From assembly GCF_048320135.1 (NCBI RefSeq), contig NZ_CP182947.1, positions 4,216,001 to 4,280,000 on the forward strand: a stretch of 64,000 nucleotides of DNA. The letters are read 5' to 3'. A program made the translations under genes and the position numbers. Source of the DNA: Ideonella_A sakaiensis_A. GTDB taxonomy: Bacteria > Pseudomonadota > Gammaproteobacteria > Burkholderiales > Burkholderiaceae_C. Shown here piece after piece: positions 42,470 through 49,820 of this stretch. The notes beneath the pieces were generated by a model that worked only from the letters and a program-made list of their open reading frames with translations, had not been told where the DNA came from and searched no databases. Positions within the stretch are counted from its first letter, which is position 1. The number at the start of each line of letters is the position of its first letter.

Positions 42470-42853
42470 CTACAGGCTGCGCCAGCTGTCGATGCAGTGC
42501 CGCGCCAGCGCGGTGACCCACGGTCCCTGCGCCGGCACGAAGGCAATGCCGCAGCGCGGGCTGACGATGAAGCCGGCACGTTCGAAACGGCCGGGGTCGG
42601 TGGCGGCGATGAACGCTGCCAGTGTGTCGAAGGGCACTGCAACCGTTGCGATGTGCAGCACGTGGGCGCGTTTGGTCACCTCCTCGAGCCGGCCGTTGTC
42701 CTGGAAGCGGTACACCGCCTCGCCGTAGTCGAGTTCGTTCAGCCCGACCATGCTGCGCGAGACCTCGAGCGGCGCACCGAATTGCAGCCGCAATGCGGCT
42801 TCGCTGATCGTGAACGGCATGCCGTCGACCGAGAGATACGGGTCGATCCGCAT
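42470..42853 (-). CDS. Hypothetical protein (127 residues)
   Basis: A compact mixed alpha/beta protein: MRIDPYLSVDGMPFTISEAA, LDYGEAVYRFQDNGRLEEV, HIATVAVPFDTLAAFIAATD, SPRCGIAFVPAQG. It looks like a complete domain with no signal peptide. It follows the FGE-like gene by two bases, so they are one operon with the CDF transporter. No family recognised. Confidence 0.72.
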   Translation of the reverse strand: MRIDPYLSVDGMPFTISEAALRLQFGAPLEVSRSMVGLNELDYGEAVYRFQDNGRLEEVTKRAHVLHIATVAVPFDTLAAFIAATDPGRFERAGFIVSPRCGIAFVPAQGPWVTALARHCIDSWRSL

Positions 42854-42855
42854 CG

Positions 42856-43650
42856 CTAGCGCACGCAGCGAAAACCGATATAGACAACGGCGGTATCGGG
42901 CGGCTTCGATTGCAGGTGCGAGGCGCGCATCTGCTCGGCGCCATACCACCATGAGCCGCCGCGGGTGCGCCGCGGCGCGTTGCCAGTCGGCGGTTCGGCA
43001 ACCCACTCCCAGGCATTGCCGCCCATGTCGAACAGGCCGTTGACGCCGGGCCTGCTGCGGCCGACCGGCGCATGCCCGGCGCCGCGGTCCAGACGGGCGC
43101 CGTGCGCAACGGCCAGCGCCTGCGCCTGCGACCCGCAGTCGCCGAGGCAGATCGCACCAAGCGGGCCGTCGCCGGTCGGGAACGGATAGCTGCGGGCGCG
43201 TTCGAAGGGCGGCTGCGGCGTGCTGCGCTGCTCGGTATAGGCGGCCGAGACCCATTCGGCATCGCTCGGCAAACGCCCGCCGGCCCAGCGGCAGAACGCG
43301 GTGGCCTCGTCGAATGTCAGGTGCACCGCCGGTTCGTCGTCGGCAGCCGCGCGGCCGAACGGGCTGCGCCAGGTCCAGCCGGGTTTGTGTGTCCAGCCGG
43401 CCTCGTAGACCTCGCCGCCGCCGGCGCGTTCGGCGCGGGTCGTGATGCCAAGCGCTTGCGCATGGCGGCGAAATTGGCCGACCGTCGTTTCGGTGCGGGC
43501 GATCGCGAAGCCGGGCAGCGGCTGCCAGTCGATGCCGGCCGGGTTGTCCGCCGACAGTGTCGCTGCGTGGGAGAGCGCCACCGTGCTCAGCAACGCGCCG
43601 CACAGGGCCAGCCGCTCGACGTGCAGCAGCAAGGCAGGGCGCCGGTTCAT
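42856..43650 (-). CDS. Exported FGE-sulfatase-domain (SUMF1-like) protein without catalytic cysteines
   Basis: The 264-residue protein has a signal peptide (residues about 1-30, ending VALSHA) and an FGE/SUMF1 domain: FAIARTETTVGQFRRHAQAL, AVHLTFDEATAFCRWAGGRL, PSDAEWVSAAYTEQ, GLFDMGGNAWEWVAEPP and a C-terminal YIGFRC. The active-site block that holds the C-x4-C pair in true formylglycine-generating enzymes reads GGSWWYGAEQMRASHLQ, so both cysteines are missing. It cannot be a canonical FGE; related domains bind carbohydrate or serve as structural or other enzymatic modules (as in EgtB, PvdO). It overlaps the CDF gene by four bases. Confidence 0.88.
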   Translation of the reverse strand: MNRRPALLLHVERLALCGALLSTVALSHAATLSADNPAGIDWQPLPGFAIARTETTVGQFRRHAQALGITTRAERAGGGEVYEAGWTHKPGWTWRSPFGRAAADDEPAVHLTFDEATAFCRWAGGRLPSDAEWVSAAYTEQRSTPQPPFERARSYPFPTGDGPLGAICLGDCGSQAQALAVAHGARLDRGAGHAPVGRSRPGVNGLFDMGGNAWEWVAEPPTGNAPRRTRGGSWWYGAEQMRASHLQSKPPDTAVVYIGFRCVR

Positions 43651-44537
43651 GTCGGGTCCTCTGCATCCGGCGTCACCGCCTCGACGTCCATCGGCAGCAG
43701 CTGGATCGTCGCGCGCAGGCCCGGCACGGCGCTCATCAGCGCCTGTTCGACATTCGCGCGCAACGCGGCCGCGCGCCCGAGCGACCACGACGGCGGCATG
43801 TGCATGTGCAGATCGACGAAGCGGCGCGCGCCGGCGCGGCGTGTCGTCACATGGTCGAAGCGGATCGCCGAATGTGCAAACTCGTTCAGCGTCGCCTCGA
43901 TGCGCTGCTGGATGTCGGGCTCGAGCGCATGGTCCATCAACCCGGCGGCGGAGCGGCGCAGCAACCCGACCGCTTCGCGCAGGATGTTCAGTGCGACCGC
44001 GATCGCGATCAATGGGTCGAGCCAGAGCAGGCCGGTGAATTGCACCGCGGCCAGGCCGACAACGACGCCGACCGAGGTCCAGACGTCGGTGAACAGGTGC
44101 CGTGCATCCCCTTCGAGCGCCATCGAGCGCGCCTCGCGCGCCTTCTTCAGCATCGCCCACGCGAGCCCGCCATTCAGCACGGTGGCGACGATCGACAGCC
44201 CGAGGCCGAGCCCGAGCTGCTCGAGCGGCTGCGGATTGATCCAGCGCTCGACGGCAGCCCAGAGGATTGCCAGCGACGCCACCAGGATCAGCACGCCTTC
44301 GAAGCCGCTGGAGAAATATTCGGCCTTGTGGTGGCCGTAGGGGTGTTCGTCGTCGGCAGGCTGGGCGGCCAGCGTGACCATCATCAGCGCAAAGGTCGCG
44401 CCGGCCAGATTGACCAGCGATTCGAGCGCATCCGACAACAGGCCGACCGAACCGGTCAGCCACCAGGCACCGGCCTTCAGCGCGATCGTCGCGACCGCGA
44501 CGGCGACCGACAGTTTCAGATACGACGCGACTTGCAT
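43647..44537 (-). CDS. Cation diffusion facilitator (CDF) divalent-metal transporter
   Basis: The 296-residue protein has the CDF layout: six membrane helices, GSVGLLSDALESLVNLAG in TM2 and ALEGDARHLFTDVWTSVGV in TM5 with the metal-binding D/H residues, HPYGHHKAEYFSS between, and a C-terminal ferredoxin-like cytoplasmic domain (FDHVTTRRAGARRFVDLHMH). It exports Zn2+, Fe2+, Mn2+ or similar by proton antiport. It starts the three-gene minus-strand operon with the FGE-like and hypothetical genes. Confidence 0.95.
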   Translation of the reverse strand: MQVASYLKLSVAVAVATIALKAGAWWLTGSVGLLSDALESLVNLAGATFALMMVTLAAQPADDEHPYGHHKAEYFSSGFEGVLILVASLAILWAAVERWINPQPLEQLGLGLGLSIVATVLNGGLAWAMLKKAREARSMALEGDARHLFTDVWTSVGVVVGLAAVQFTGLLWLDPLIAIAVALNILREAVGLLRRSAAGLMDHALEPDIQQRIEATLNEFAHSAIRFDHVTTRRAGARRFVDLHMHMPPSWSLGRAAALRANVEQALMSAVPGLRATIQLLPMDVEAVTPDAEDPT

Positions 44538-44610
44538 CGGCTGATTGTCGCGCGGCCGCGGCCCGCCGCGGGTGAGCGGCGCAGCGACCCGGGCCGCTGC
44601 GCCGCCCGCG

Positions 44611-44815
44611 TCAATCCGGCCGGATATTCGGGTTCATCCGGAACAGGTTGCCGAGGTCGCAGCGGCGTTTGACGGCGACCAGCCGCAGCCAGGTCGATTC
44701 GCCGTAGGGTTCGCGCGTGCGGGCTTCGCCTTCGTCGATCGGCGCATCGATCGCGTTGCCGTCGAGCGGCTTAAGCCATTCCGAGCGGCAGTGGTAGCAG
44801 GCTTGCCGTCAACAG
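44611..44815 (-). pseudogene. C-terminal remnant of a berberine-bridge-type FAD oxidoreductase
   Basis: The minus strand reads SEWLKPLDGNAIDAP, then EPYGESTWLRLVAVKRRCDL and GNLFRMNPNIRPD before a stop at 44611. This is the BBE C-terminal block (usual form: RLxxLKxxYDPxNLFRxNxNI). Only about 60 residues remain; an in-frame stop lies just upstream and there is no FAD domain. It is a decayed gene end in a 420-base gap. Confidence 0.7.
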
Positions 44816-44961
44816 CCGCTCGGAACTGGTGTCGCGGCTGTTTTTCGACCAGCGGCCGCGCTCGATGGCCGGGCTCGGGCTCGATGGGCGGGGCTGGTTC
44901 ATGGCAGGGCGCTGAGCAGCGGCGTCCTCGCCGCAGATGCACGCGAGCGTGGAGGCGCGCC

Positions 44962-45453
44962 TCAGCTGCTGCGCGCCTGCGAGCCGGCAGAGCGCGCGCG
45001 CCGCAGCTTGACGAGCGCCAGTGCGCCGGCGCCGATGGTCCCGGACCGGTATTCGACGAATCCGAGATCACGGTACAGCGACAACGCCGGCTTGTTGTCC
45101 GCGCCAGCGGCCACCGCCGTTGCATAACCACCGACCAGCGCCAGCATGTGGACCATCAGCGATCGTGCGACGCCCTCCCGCTGATGCAACGGATGGACGA
45201 CGAGTGATGTCACCAGAAACTGGTCGGGCTCGTCATCCGGCAGAAAGCTCACCGAGCCAATCAGCTGGTCAAGCTTGAAGGCGCCGAGAAAATAGTCGTC
45301 TCGAGCCTGGATAGTCTCGTGGTGCTGATTGAACGGCGCGTGGTCGACGACGCTCAGGATGTCGGCCTCCTGGGCATGCGCAAGCGACAGGATCTGGTGG
45401 ATCTGCTTGGCAACCGAAGGGTTGCGGTGGTCGATGGGTTCGATCAGAACCAT
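44962..45453 (-). CDS. GNAT-family N-acetyltransferase
   Basis: A 163-residue GNAT: FLVTSLVVHPLHQREGVARS carries the acetyl-CoA-binding Q/R-x-x-G-x-G/A loop, and ADNKPALSLYRDLGFVEY the C-terminal Tyr-containing motif B. It transfers an acetyl group to an amine of an unknown small molecule or protein. The start at 45453 begins the first beta strand (MVLIEPIDHRNP); the open frame upstream has no supporting features. It stands alone between the BBE remnant and the GDT1 gene. Confidence 0.88.
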   Translation of the reverse strand: MVLIEPIDHRNPSVAKQIHQILSLAHAQEADILSVVDHAPFNQHHETIQARDDYFLGAFKLDQLIGSVSFLPDDEPDQFLVTSLVVHPLHQREGVARSLMVHMLALVGGYATAVAAGADNKPALSLYRDLGFVEYRSGTIGAGALALVKLRRARSAGSQARSS

Positions 45454-45652
45454 GCTGCAGGTATTTCCGGATGTCGAGCCTTCGGGCAGTCGGAACCGCG
45501 GTTGCGGTTGATGGCAGCTGCAGGCGTTGCCGCAGCGGGAGCCGGCACCGCAGCATAACGACGAAGCCGTTGGCAGGCCCAACCCGTTTTGTCGGCAGGG
45601 GTTCTGCCGGCCGGCGCAGCGCTGGCGATGCACCCGGCAATGAGGCGCAAGT

Positions 45653-46225
45653 TCAGACCAAATCGCCGACATTGAGCAGCGTCATCACGCCGAGCGCGGC
45701 AAATATCGCCGCGGCGATCGCGTGCACCAGCGTCATCGAGACCTTTTTCGCGATCGTGTCGCCAAGAAAGACCGCCGGCACATTGGCCAGCATCATGCCG
45801 AGCGTGGTGCCGGCGACGACGGCTGCCAAGGCGCTGTAATGGGCCGCCAGCGCCACTGTCGCGATCTGTGTCTTGTCGCCCATCTCGGCCAGAAAAAACG
45901 CCACCACGGTGGTGCCGAAGACATCGAATCGTTGCCGGGTGGTGGCAGCGTCGGCATCGATCTTGTCGGGGATCAGCATCCAGCCGGCCATCGCGATGAA
46001 CGACAGGCCGATCACCCAGCGCAGCAGCTCGGGGCCGAGTGTGTGAGCCACCCAGTCGCCGACCAGCCCGGCCAGCGCGTGGTTGGCCAGGGTGGCGACC
46101 AGGATGCCGCCGATGATCGGCAGCGGACGGCGAAATCTCGCAGCCAGCATCATTGCCAGCAACTGGGTCTTGTCACCCATTTCGCCGAGCGCAACGACGC
46201 CGGTCGAGATGAAGAACGCTTCCAA
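45653..46225 (-). CDS. TMEM165/GDT1-family manganese/calcium exporter
   Basis: The 190-residue membrane protein contains the two inverted ExGD[KR][TS] motifs that define the family: VALGEMGDKTQLLAMMLAAR and FFLAEMGDKTQIATVALAAH, each in a three-helix half. Bacterial members export Mn2+. I place the start at the TTG (46225) because GGAG lies seven bases ahead and the protein then begins EAFFISTGVV as its relatives do; the frame upstream lies inside the riboswitch. Its expression is very likely controlled by the Mn2+ riboswitch in its leader. Confidence 0.93.
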   Translation of the reverse strand: MEAFFISTGVVALGEMGDKTQLLAMMLAARFRRPLPIIGGILVATLANHALAGLVGDWVAHTLGPELLRWVIGLSFIAMAGWMLIPDKIDADAATTRQRFDVFGTTVVAFFLAEMGDKTQIATVALAAHYSALAAVVAGTTLGMMLANVPAVFLGDTIAKKVSMTLVHAIAAAIFAALGVMTLLNVGDLV

Positions 46226-46278
46226 GGGAACTCCAGGGGCCGGGGCAGACAGGACTGCACGGCCACCCCGGCCCATCC

Positions 46279-46400
46279 GGAGGCGTGCAGTCAAAGGTCT
46301 TGCCAGGCTTGAAGCTGCGCGCGCCATGGCCGTGAGGGCCAAGTCTGTTGACGCGCGCCCCTGCGGTGGCAGGGCGGCTACTCCCCAATGACGGGTTTCA
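46279..46400 (-). promoter_or_regulatory. yybP-ykoY manganese riboswitch ahead of the GDT1 gene
   Basis: The minus-strand leader contains the conserved aptamer elements in order: CATTGGGGAGTAGCC, GCGTCAACAGACTTGG, a CGGCCATGG loop region and GGCAAGACCTTTGAC. These are the hallmark loops of the proteobacterial yybP-ykoY class. Downstream, GACTGCACG and CGTGCAGTC can form a stem between aptamer and start codon (46249-46293), a plausible expression platform; no T-run follows, so translational control is more likely than an intrinsic terminator. A TAGAAT box at 46415-46420 may be the -10. Confidence 0.88.
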
Positions 46401-46474
46401 ATTCGATCGGCGCGATTCTAGGCGCTCGGCGGTCGACTACATTTCCGGTCGCCCGAAGTCGAATCGGATCTGCC

Positions 46475-47371
46475 GTGACCCATCGCCGCGCCCTGCTTGG
46501 CATGTTGCTCGTCTCGCTGTTGTGGAGCACGGCGGGCGTCGTCACGCGCCTGCTCGAATCGGCCCGCAGCTTCGAGGTCACGTTCTGGCGCAGCTTCTTC
46601 ACGCTGCTCGCTTTGGCCGTCTATCTGGCGCTGACGAGCGGCCGGGCGGTGCCGGCCCTGTTCCGTGCCGGTGGCCGCGCGCTGCTGGTCTCCGGCGTGA
46701 TGTGGTCGCTGATGTTCACCTGCTTCATGCTGGCGCTGACCCTGACCTCGGTTGCCAATGTGCTGATCACGATGAGCCTGGCGCCGCTGTTCACTGCGCT
46801 GCTGGCGCGGATGCTGCTCGGCGCCCAGGTGGCGTTGCGCACCTGGGTCTCGATTGTGCTGGCCGGCGCCGGCATCGCATGGATGTATGTGCACAAGATC
46901 AGCGCCGAGCCGGAAGCGCTTCTCGGCACGCTGGTCGCGTTGTGTGTGCCGTTGGCCGGCGCGATCAACTGGGTCACGCTGCAACGCAACAACGGCGACG
47001 GCAGCAGGGCGGGAAGGAATGTCGACCTGATGCCGGCGTTGCTGATCGGTGCGCTGCTGTCGTGCCTGATCAGCCTGCCGTTTGCATTGCCGATGCAGGC
47101 TTCGCTGCACGACATCGGCCTGCTCGCCGGCCTGGGTGTTTTCCAGCTCGCGTTGCCCTGCGTGCTTGCGGTCCGGGTGGCGCGCGGTCTGTCGGCGCCG
47201 GAGCTCGCGCTGTTGTCGCTGCTCGAGGTGGTCTTCGGCATCGCCTGGGCATGGCTCGGCGCCGGCGAACAGCCGCTGCCGCAGGTGCTGGCCGGCGGCA
47301 GCCTGGTGCTCGCCACGCTGGCGGTCAACGAAGGCATCGGGCTGCTGAAGAAGCGGGCGCAAGGCGCCTGA
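46475..47371 (+). CDS. EamA/DMT-family transporter
   Basis: A 298-residue membrane protein with ten predicted helices in two EamA repeats: GMLLVSLLWSTAGVVTRLLE, FWRSFFTLLALAVYLAL, FMLALTLTSVANVLITMSLA, and in the second half LAVRVARGLSAPELALLSLL, EVVFGIAWAWLGAGEQPLP. These exporters handle metabolites or amino acids. I favour the GTG at 46475 because the ATG at 46388 lies in the divergent riboswitch and would add 29 residues before the first helix. Substrate unknown. Confidence 0.9.
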   Translation: MTHRRALLGMLLVSLLWSTAGVVTRLLESARSFEVTFWRSFFTLLALAVYLALTSGRAVPALFRAGGRALLVSGVMWSLMFTCFMLALTLTSVANVLITMSLAPLFTALLARMLLGAQVALRTWVSIVLAGAGIAWMYVHKISAEPEALLGTLVALCVPLAGAINWVTLQRNNGDGSRAGRNVDLMPALLIGALLSCLISLPFALPMQASLHDIGLLAGLGVFQLALPCVLAVRVARGLSAPELALLSLLEVVFGIAWAWLGAGEQPLPQVLAGGSLVLATLAVNEGIGLLKKRAQGA

Positions 47372-47692
47372 CGCGCCGCCGCGGGGGGCTGATTGCGATC
47401 GAGCGCAATGTGCATCACCTTGGGCTGTTCGGAGCGGCTGCTGCGCAACTGCAGTTCGATGGCCTGCAGCGAGGCCAGGCGATCGCGTGCTCCCAATGAC
47501 GGCCGCGCGCCCTGCGCGGGCGCTTCGCCGCGAGCCAGTGCCGGGCGCGGCGCGTTGCCGCTGCATCGCCAGCGCCCGCGCCGTTTGCACGCGATTCGCG
47601 CAGGCGGGAGCCGTCCGATGTCGGCTGCAGATCGAAGTTCGGGATTGACTGCCGGCTGTCTCGTTCTGCGCCGCATGCAGGCAGCAGCCCGT
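47372..47692. other. Intergenic stretch between convergent genes
   Basis: No gene supported. A minus-strand frame ends in a plausible RLASLQAIELQLRSS helix but has no start or family match. Confidence 0.35.
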
Positions 47693-48541
47693 TCAACGAG
47701 GGTCGGTCGCAGGCCGATCCCAGTCGAAGCGGAACGGCTTTTTCTCGGCGAATCCGGCCACCGCCTGCTGGTGATAAGTCGAGTGGAAAAAGACCGCCTG
47801 TGCCGCCGCTTCCATTTCAACCAGCGCGCGCGCGTCGAGGTTGAACGACTGGTTCAGGATGCGTTTGCTGGCGCCGATCGCCGCGGTCGGCGCATCGGTG
47901 AAGCGGCGCGCCAGTGCCATCGCCTCGTCCAGCAGCCGCTCGCTCGAATGAACCGCCATCGCGATGCGCAGTTGCCGCGCCTCGTCGGCATCGATGCTGC
48001 GGCCGGTAAAAATGATCTCCTTCGCGAGCTGCAGGCCGACGATGCGCGGCAGCGTGAAGAACAGGCCGGTGTCGGGCACCAGCCCGACGCGGCCGAACGA
48101 CGCGCGGAAGATCGCCTGCGGCGAACACAGGACGAAGTCGGCCGCCAGCGCGATGCCGAAGCCGGCGCCGATCGCCGGGCCGTCGACGGCGGCGATCACC
48201 GGCATCTCGAGGTTCATCAGCAGCTGCGCCCAGTCGTGCAACTGGTGGATGCGGCGCCGGTCCTGCTCGGTGCTGCGGCCCGGTTGATTGAGAAACTTCA
48301 GGTCGCCGCCGCTGCAAAAACTGCCGCCGCTGCCGGTCAGCACCAGCGCGGCGAGTTCGCGGTCGACCGACAGTTCGCGCATCAGCTGCGTCAGGTCGGC
48401 CTTCAATTCGTCGGACAGCGCATTGCGGCGTTCGGGCCGGCACAAGGTGACCACGCCAACGCGGTCGATCACCTCGAAGCGCAGCGCGCGGTATCGCGGT
48501 TCGGTGGTCTGGTCGCCATCGGATGGTGTGGTGCTGGTCAT
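47693..48541 (-). CDS. Enoyl-CoA hydratase/isomerase-family protein (PaaG-like)
   Basis: The 282-residue crotonase-fold protein has RNALSDELKADL, GSGGSFCSGGDLKF and AAVDGPAIGAGFGIALAADF (oxyanion hole), and VGLVPDTGLFFTLPRIVG. Of the two hydratase glutamates, the one in LAKEIIFTG is kept, while the one in the FGxPE strand is replaced (RASFGRVGL). The FGRVGLVPDTG form is typical of PaaG-like isomerases, so double-bond isomerisation is more likely than hydration. AGGA precedes the chosen start at 48541; upstream frame is not supported. It stands alone. Confidence 0.9.
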   Translation of the reverse strand: MTSTTPSDGDQTTEPRYRALRFEVIDRVGVVTLCRPERRNALSDELKADLTQLMRELSVDRELAALVLTGSGGSFCSGGDLKFLNQPGRSTEQDRRRIHQLHDWAQLLMNLEMPVIAAVDGPAIGAGFGIALAADFVLCSPQAIFRASFGRVGLVPDTGLFFTLPRIVGLQLAKEIIFTGRSIDADEARQLRIAMAVHSSERLLDEAMALARRFTDAPTAAIGASKRILNQSFNLDARALVEMEAAAQAVFFHSTYHQQAVAGFAEKKPFRFDWDRPATDPR

Positions 48542-48783
48542 GGCCTGTTCCTGCTGAGGGGTTTCCGACTCTAGTCGACCTTGTCCGCTCAACCTTTGCT
48601 GCGAGTGGTCTGATTCGCATCGGTCCGCGCCGGTTCGCCGGCCACGGCCTTGAGTTGCGTTGCCGAGCGGGCAGTCTGCGGCCTGCGGGAAAACCATCAG
48701 CTCATCGATAAGTGGTTACTACCAGCCCCGGACGACGACGACAAGAATGGACCGATCGACCCAAACCATTCGAAAGGCGAGCG

Positions 48784-49359
48784 ATGAGCAAGATCCTGAT
48801 GTTGTGTGGCGATTTCGTCGAAGACTACGAGGTGATGGTGCCGTTCCAGGCGCTGCAGGCGGTGGGGCATACCGTGCACGCAGTGGCACCGGACAAGAAG
48901 AACGGCGACTTCGTGACGACGGCGATCCACGATTTCGAAGGCCAGCAGACCTACAGCGAAAAGCCGGGCCACCGCTTCACGCTGAATGCCAGCTTTGCCG
49001 ATGTCGATCCGGCCCGCTACGACGCGCTGGTCGTGCCCGGCGGCCGCGCGCCGGAATATCTGCGGATGAATGCGCGGGTGCTCGAGATCACGCGCCATTT
49101 TCTGTCCGCCGGCAAGCCGCTGGCGGCGATCTGCCACGGTGCGCAGCTGTTGGCCGCGACCGGTCTGATCAAGGGGCGCAAGCTGAGCGCCTACCCGGCC
49201 TGCCAGGTCGAGGTCGAGCTGGCCGGTGCCGAATACATGGGTATCGCGATCGACCAGGCGGTGACCGACGGCAACCTGGTCACGGCGCCCGCCTGGCCAG
49301 CCCATCCGGCCTGGATTGCACAGTTTCTGACGGTGCTGGGCACGCGCATCAGTCTGTAG
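48784..49359 (+). CDS. DJ-1/PfpI-family protein
   Basis: A 191-residue DJ-1/PfpI protein: ILMLCGDFVEDYEVMVPFQA, VVPGGRAPEYLRM and the nucleophile elbow AICHGAQLLAATGLI with Cys-His. Family members act as proteases, glyoxalases or deglycases. Its start has GAAAGGCGAG ahead. The RHH gene follows after 28 bases in the same direction, likely one transcript. The precise activity cannot be told. Confidence 0.92.
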   Translation: MSKILMLCGDFVEDYEVMVPFQALQAVGHTVHAVAPDKKNGDFVTTAIHDFEGQQTYSEKPGHRFTLNASFADVDPARYDALVVPGGRAPEYLRMNARVLEITRHFLSAGKPLAAICHGAQLLAATGLIKGRKLSAYPACQVEVELAGAEYMGIAIDQAVTDGNLVTAPAWPAHPAWIAQFLTVLGTRISL

Positions 49360-49387
49360 CATCGCCGGTCAAGCGACGGGAGCAAAC

Positions 49388-49798
49388 ATGTGCAAGATCT
49401 TCATCAGCGCCGACCCGGCGAGCTACGAGAGCCGCACCCGCTCGGTGCGGCTGCATGGCGTCGTCACCAGCATCCGGTTGGAAAACCTGCACTGGGCGGT
49501 GCTCGACGAAATTGCCTGCCGTGACGGCATGACGGTCGCGCAGTTGATCGAGACGCTGTACGACGAACTGGTGGTCGACCGCGGCGCGGTCGGCAACTTC
49601 TCGTCATTCCTGCGTGTCTGCGCGCTGCGCTACGAACGGCTGATCGCCGAAGGCCGCATCCCGCGCGACGCGTCGGTACCGATCCGTTCGCTCGACGCCG
49701 ACCGTGTACTCGATGGCGAGCTGAGGCCGACGCGACCGAGGACGCAGCGGCCAGCGCACCAGCACGGCGGCGCGGGGGCACCCGGCCGCCGACACTGA
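49388..49798 (+). CDS. Ribbon-helix-helix domain protein
   Basis: The 136-residue protein begins with a Cys-rich-free beta start (MCKIFISADPASYESRTRSV) and an RHH_4-type region: RSVRLHGVVTSIRLENLHWA, LDEIACRDGMTVAQLIETLY, FSSFLRVCALRYERL, matching small proteobacterial ribbon-helix-helix proteins. The last 25 residues are Arg/Pro-rich and probably disordered. RHH proteins dimerise and bind DNA, so this is a candidate local regulator. It converges on the TIR gene (22 bases apart). Confidence 0.85.
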   Translation: MCKIFISADPASYESRTRSVRLHGVVTSIRLENLHWAVLDEIACRDGMTVAQLIETLYDELVVDRGAVGNFSSFLRVCALRYERLIAEGRIPRDASVPIRSLDADRVLDGELRPTRPRTQRPAHQHGGAGAPGRRH

Positions 49799-49820
49799 AC
49801 CGCCGCCGGGGGTCGCGATC

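Noticed and set aside
46388..46474. ATG at 46388 as start of the EamA transporter
   Set aside because: It lies within the conserved aptamer of the divergent riboswitch and adds residues without family support; the GTG at 46475 fits the first helix better.
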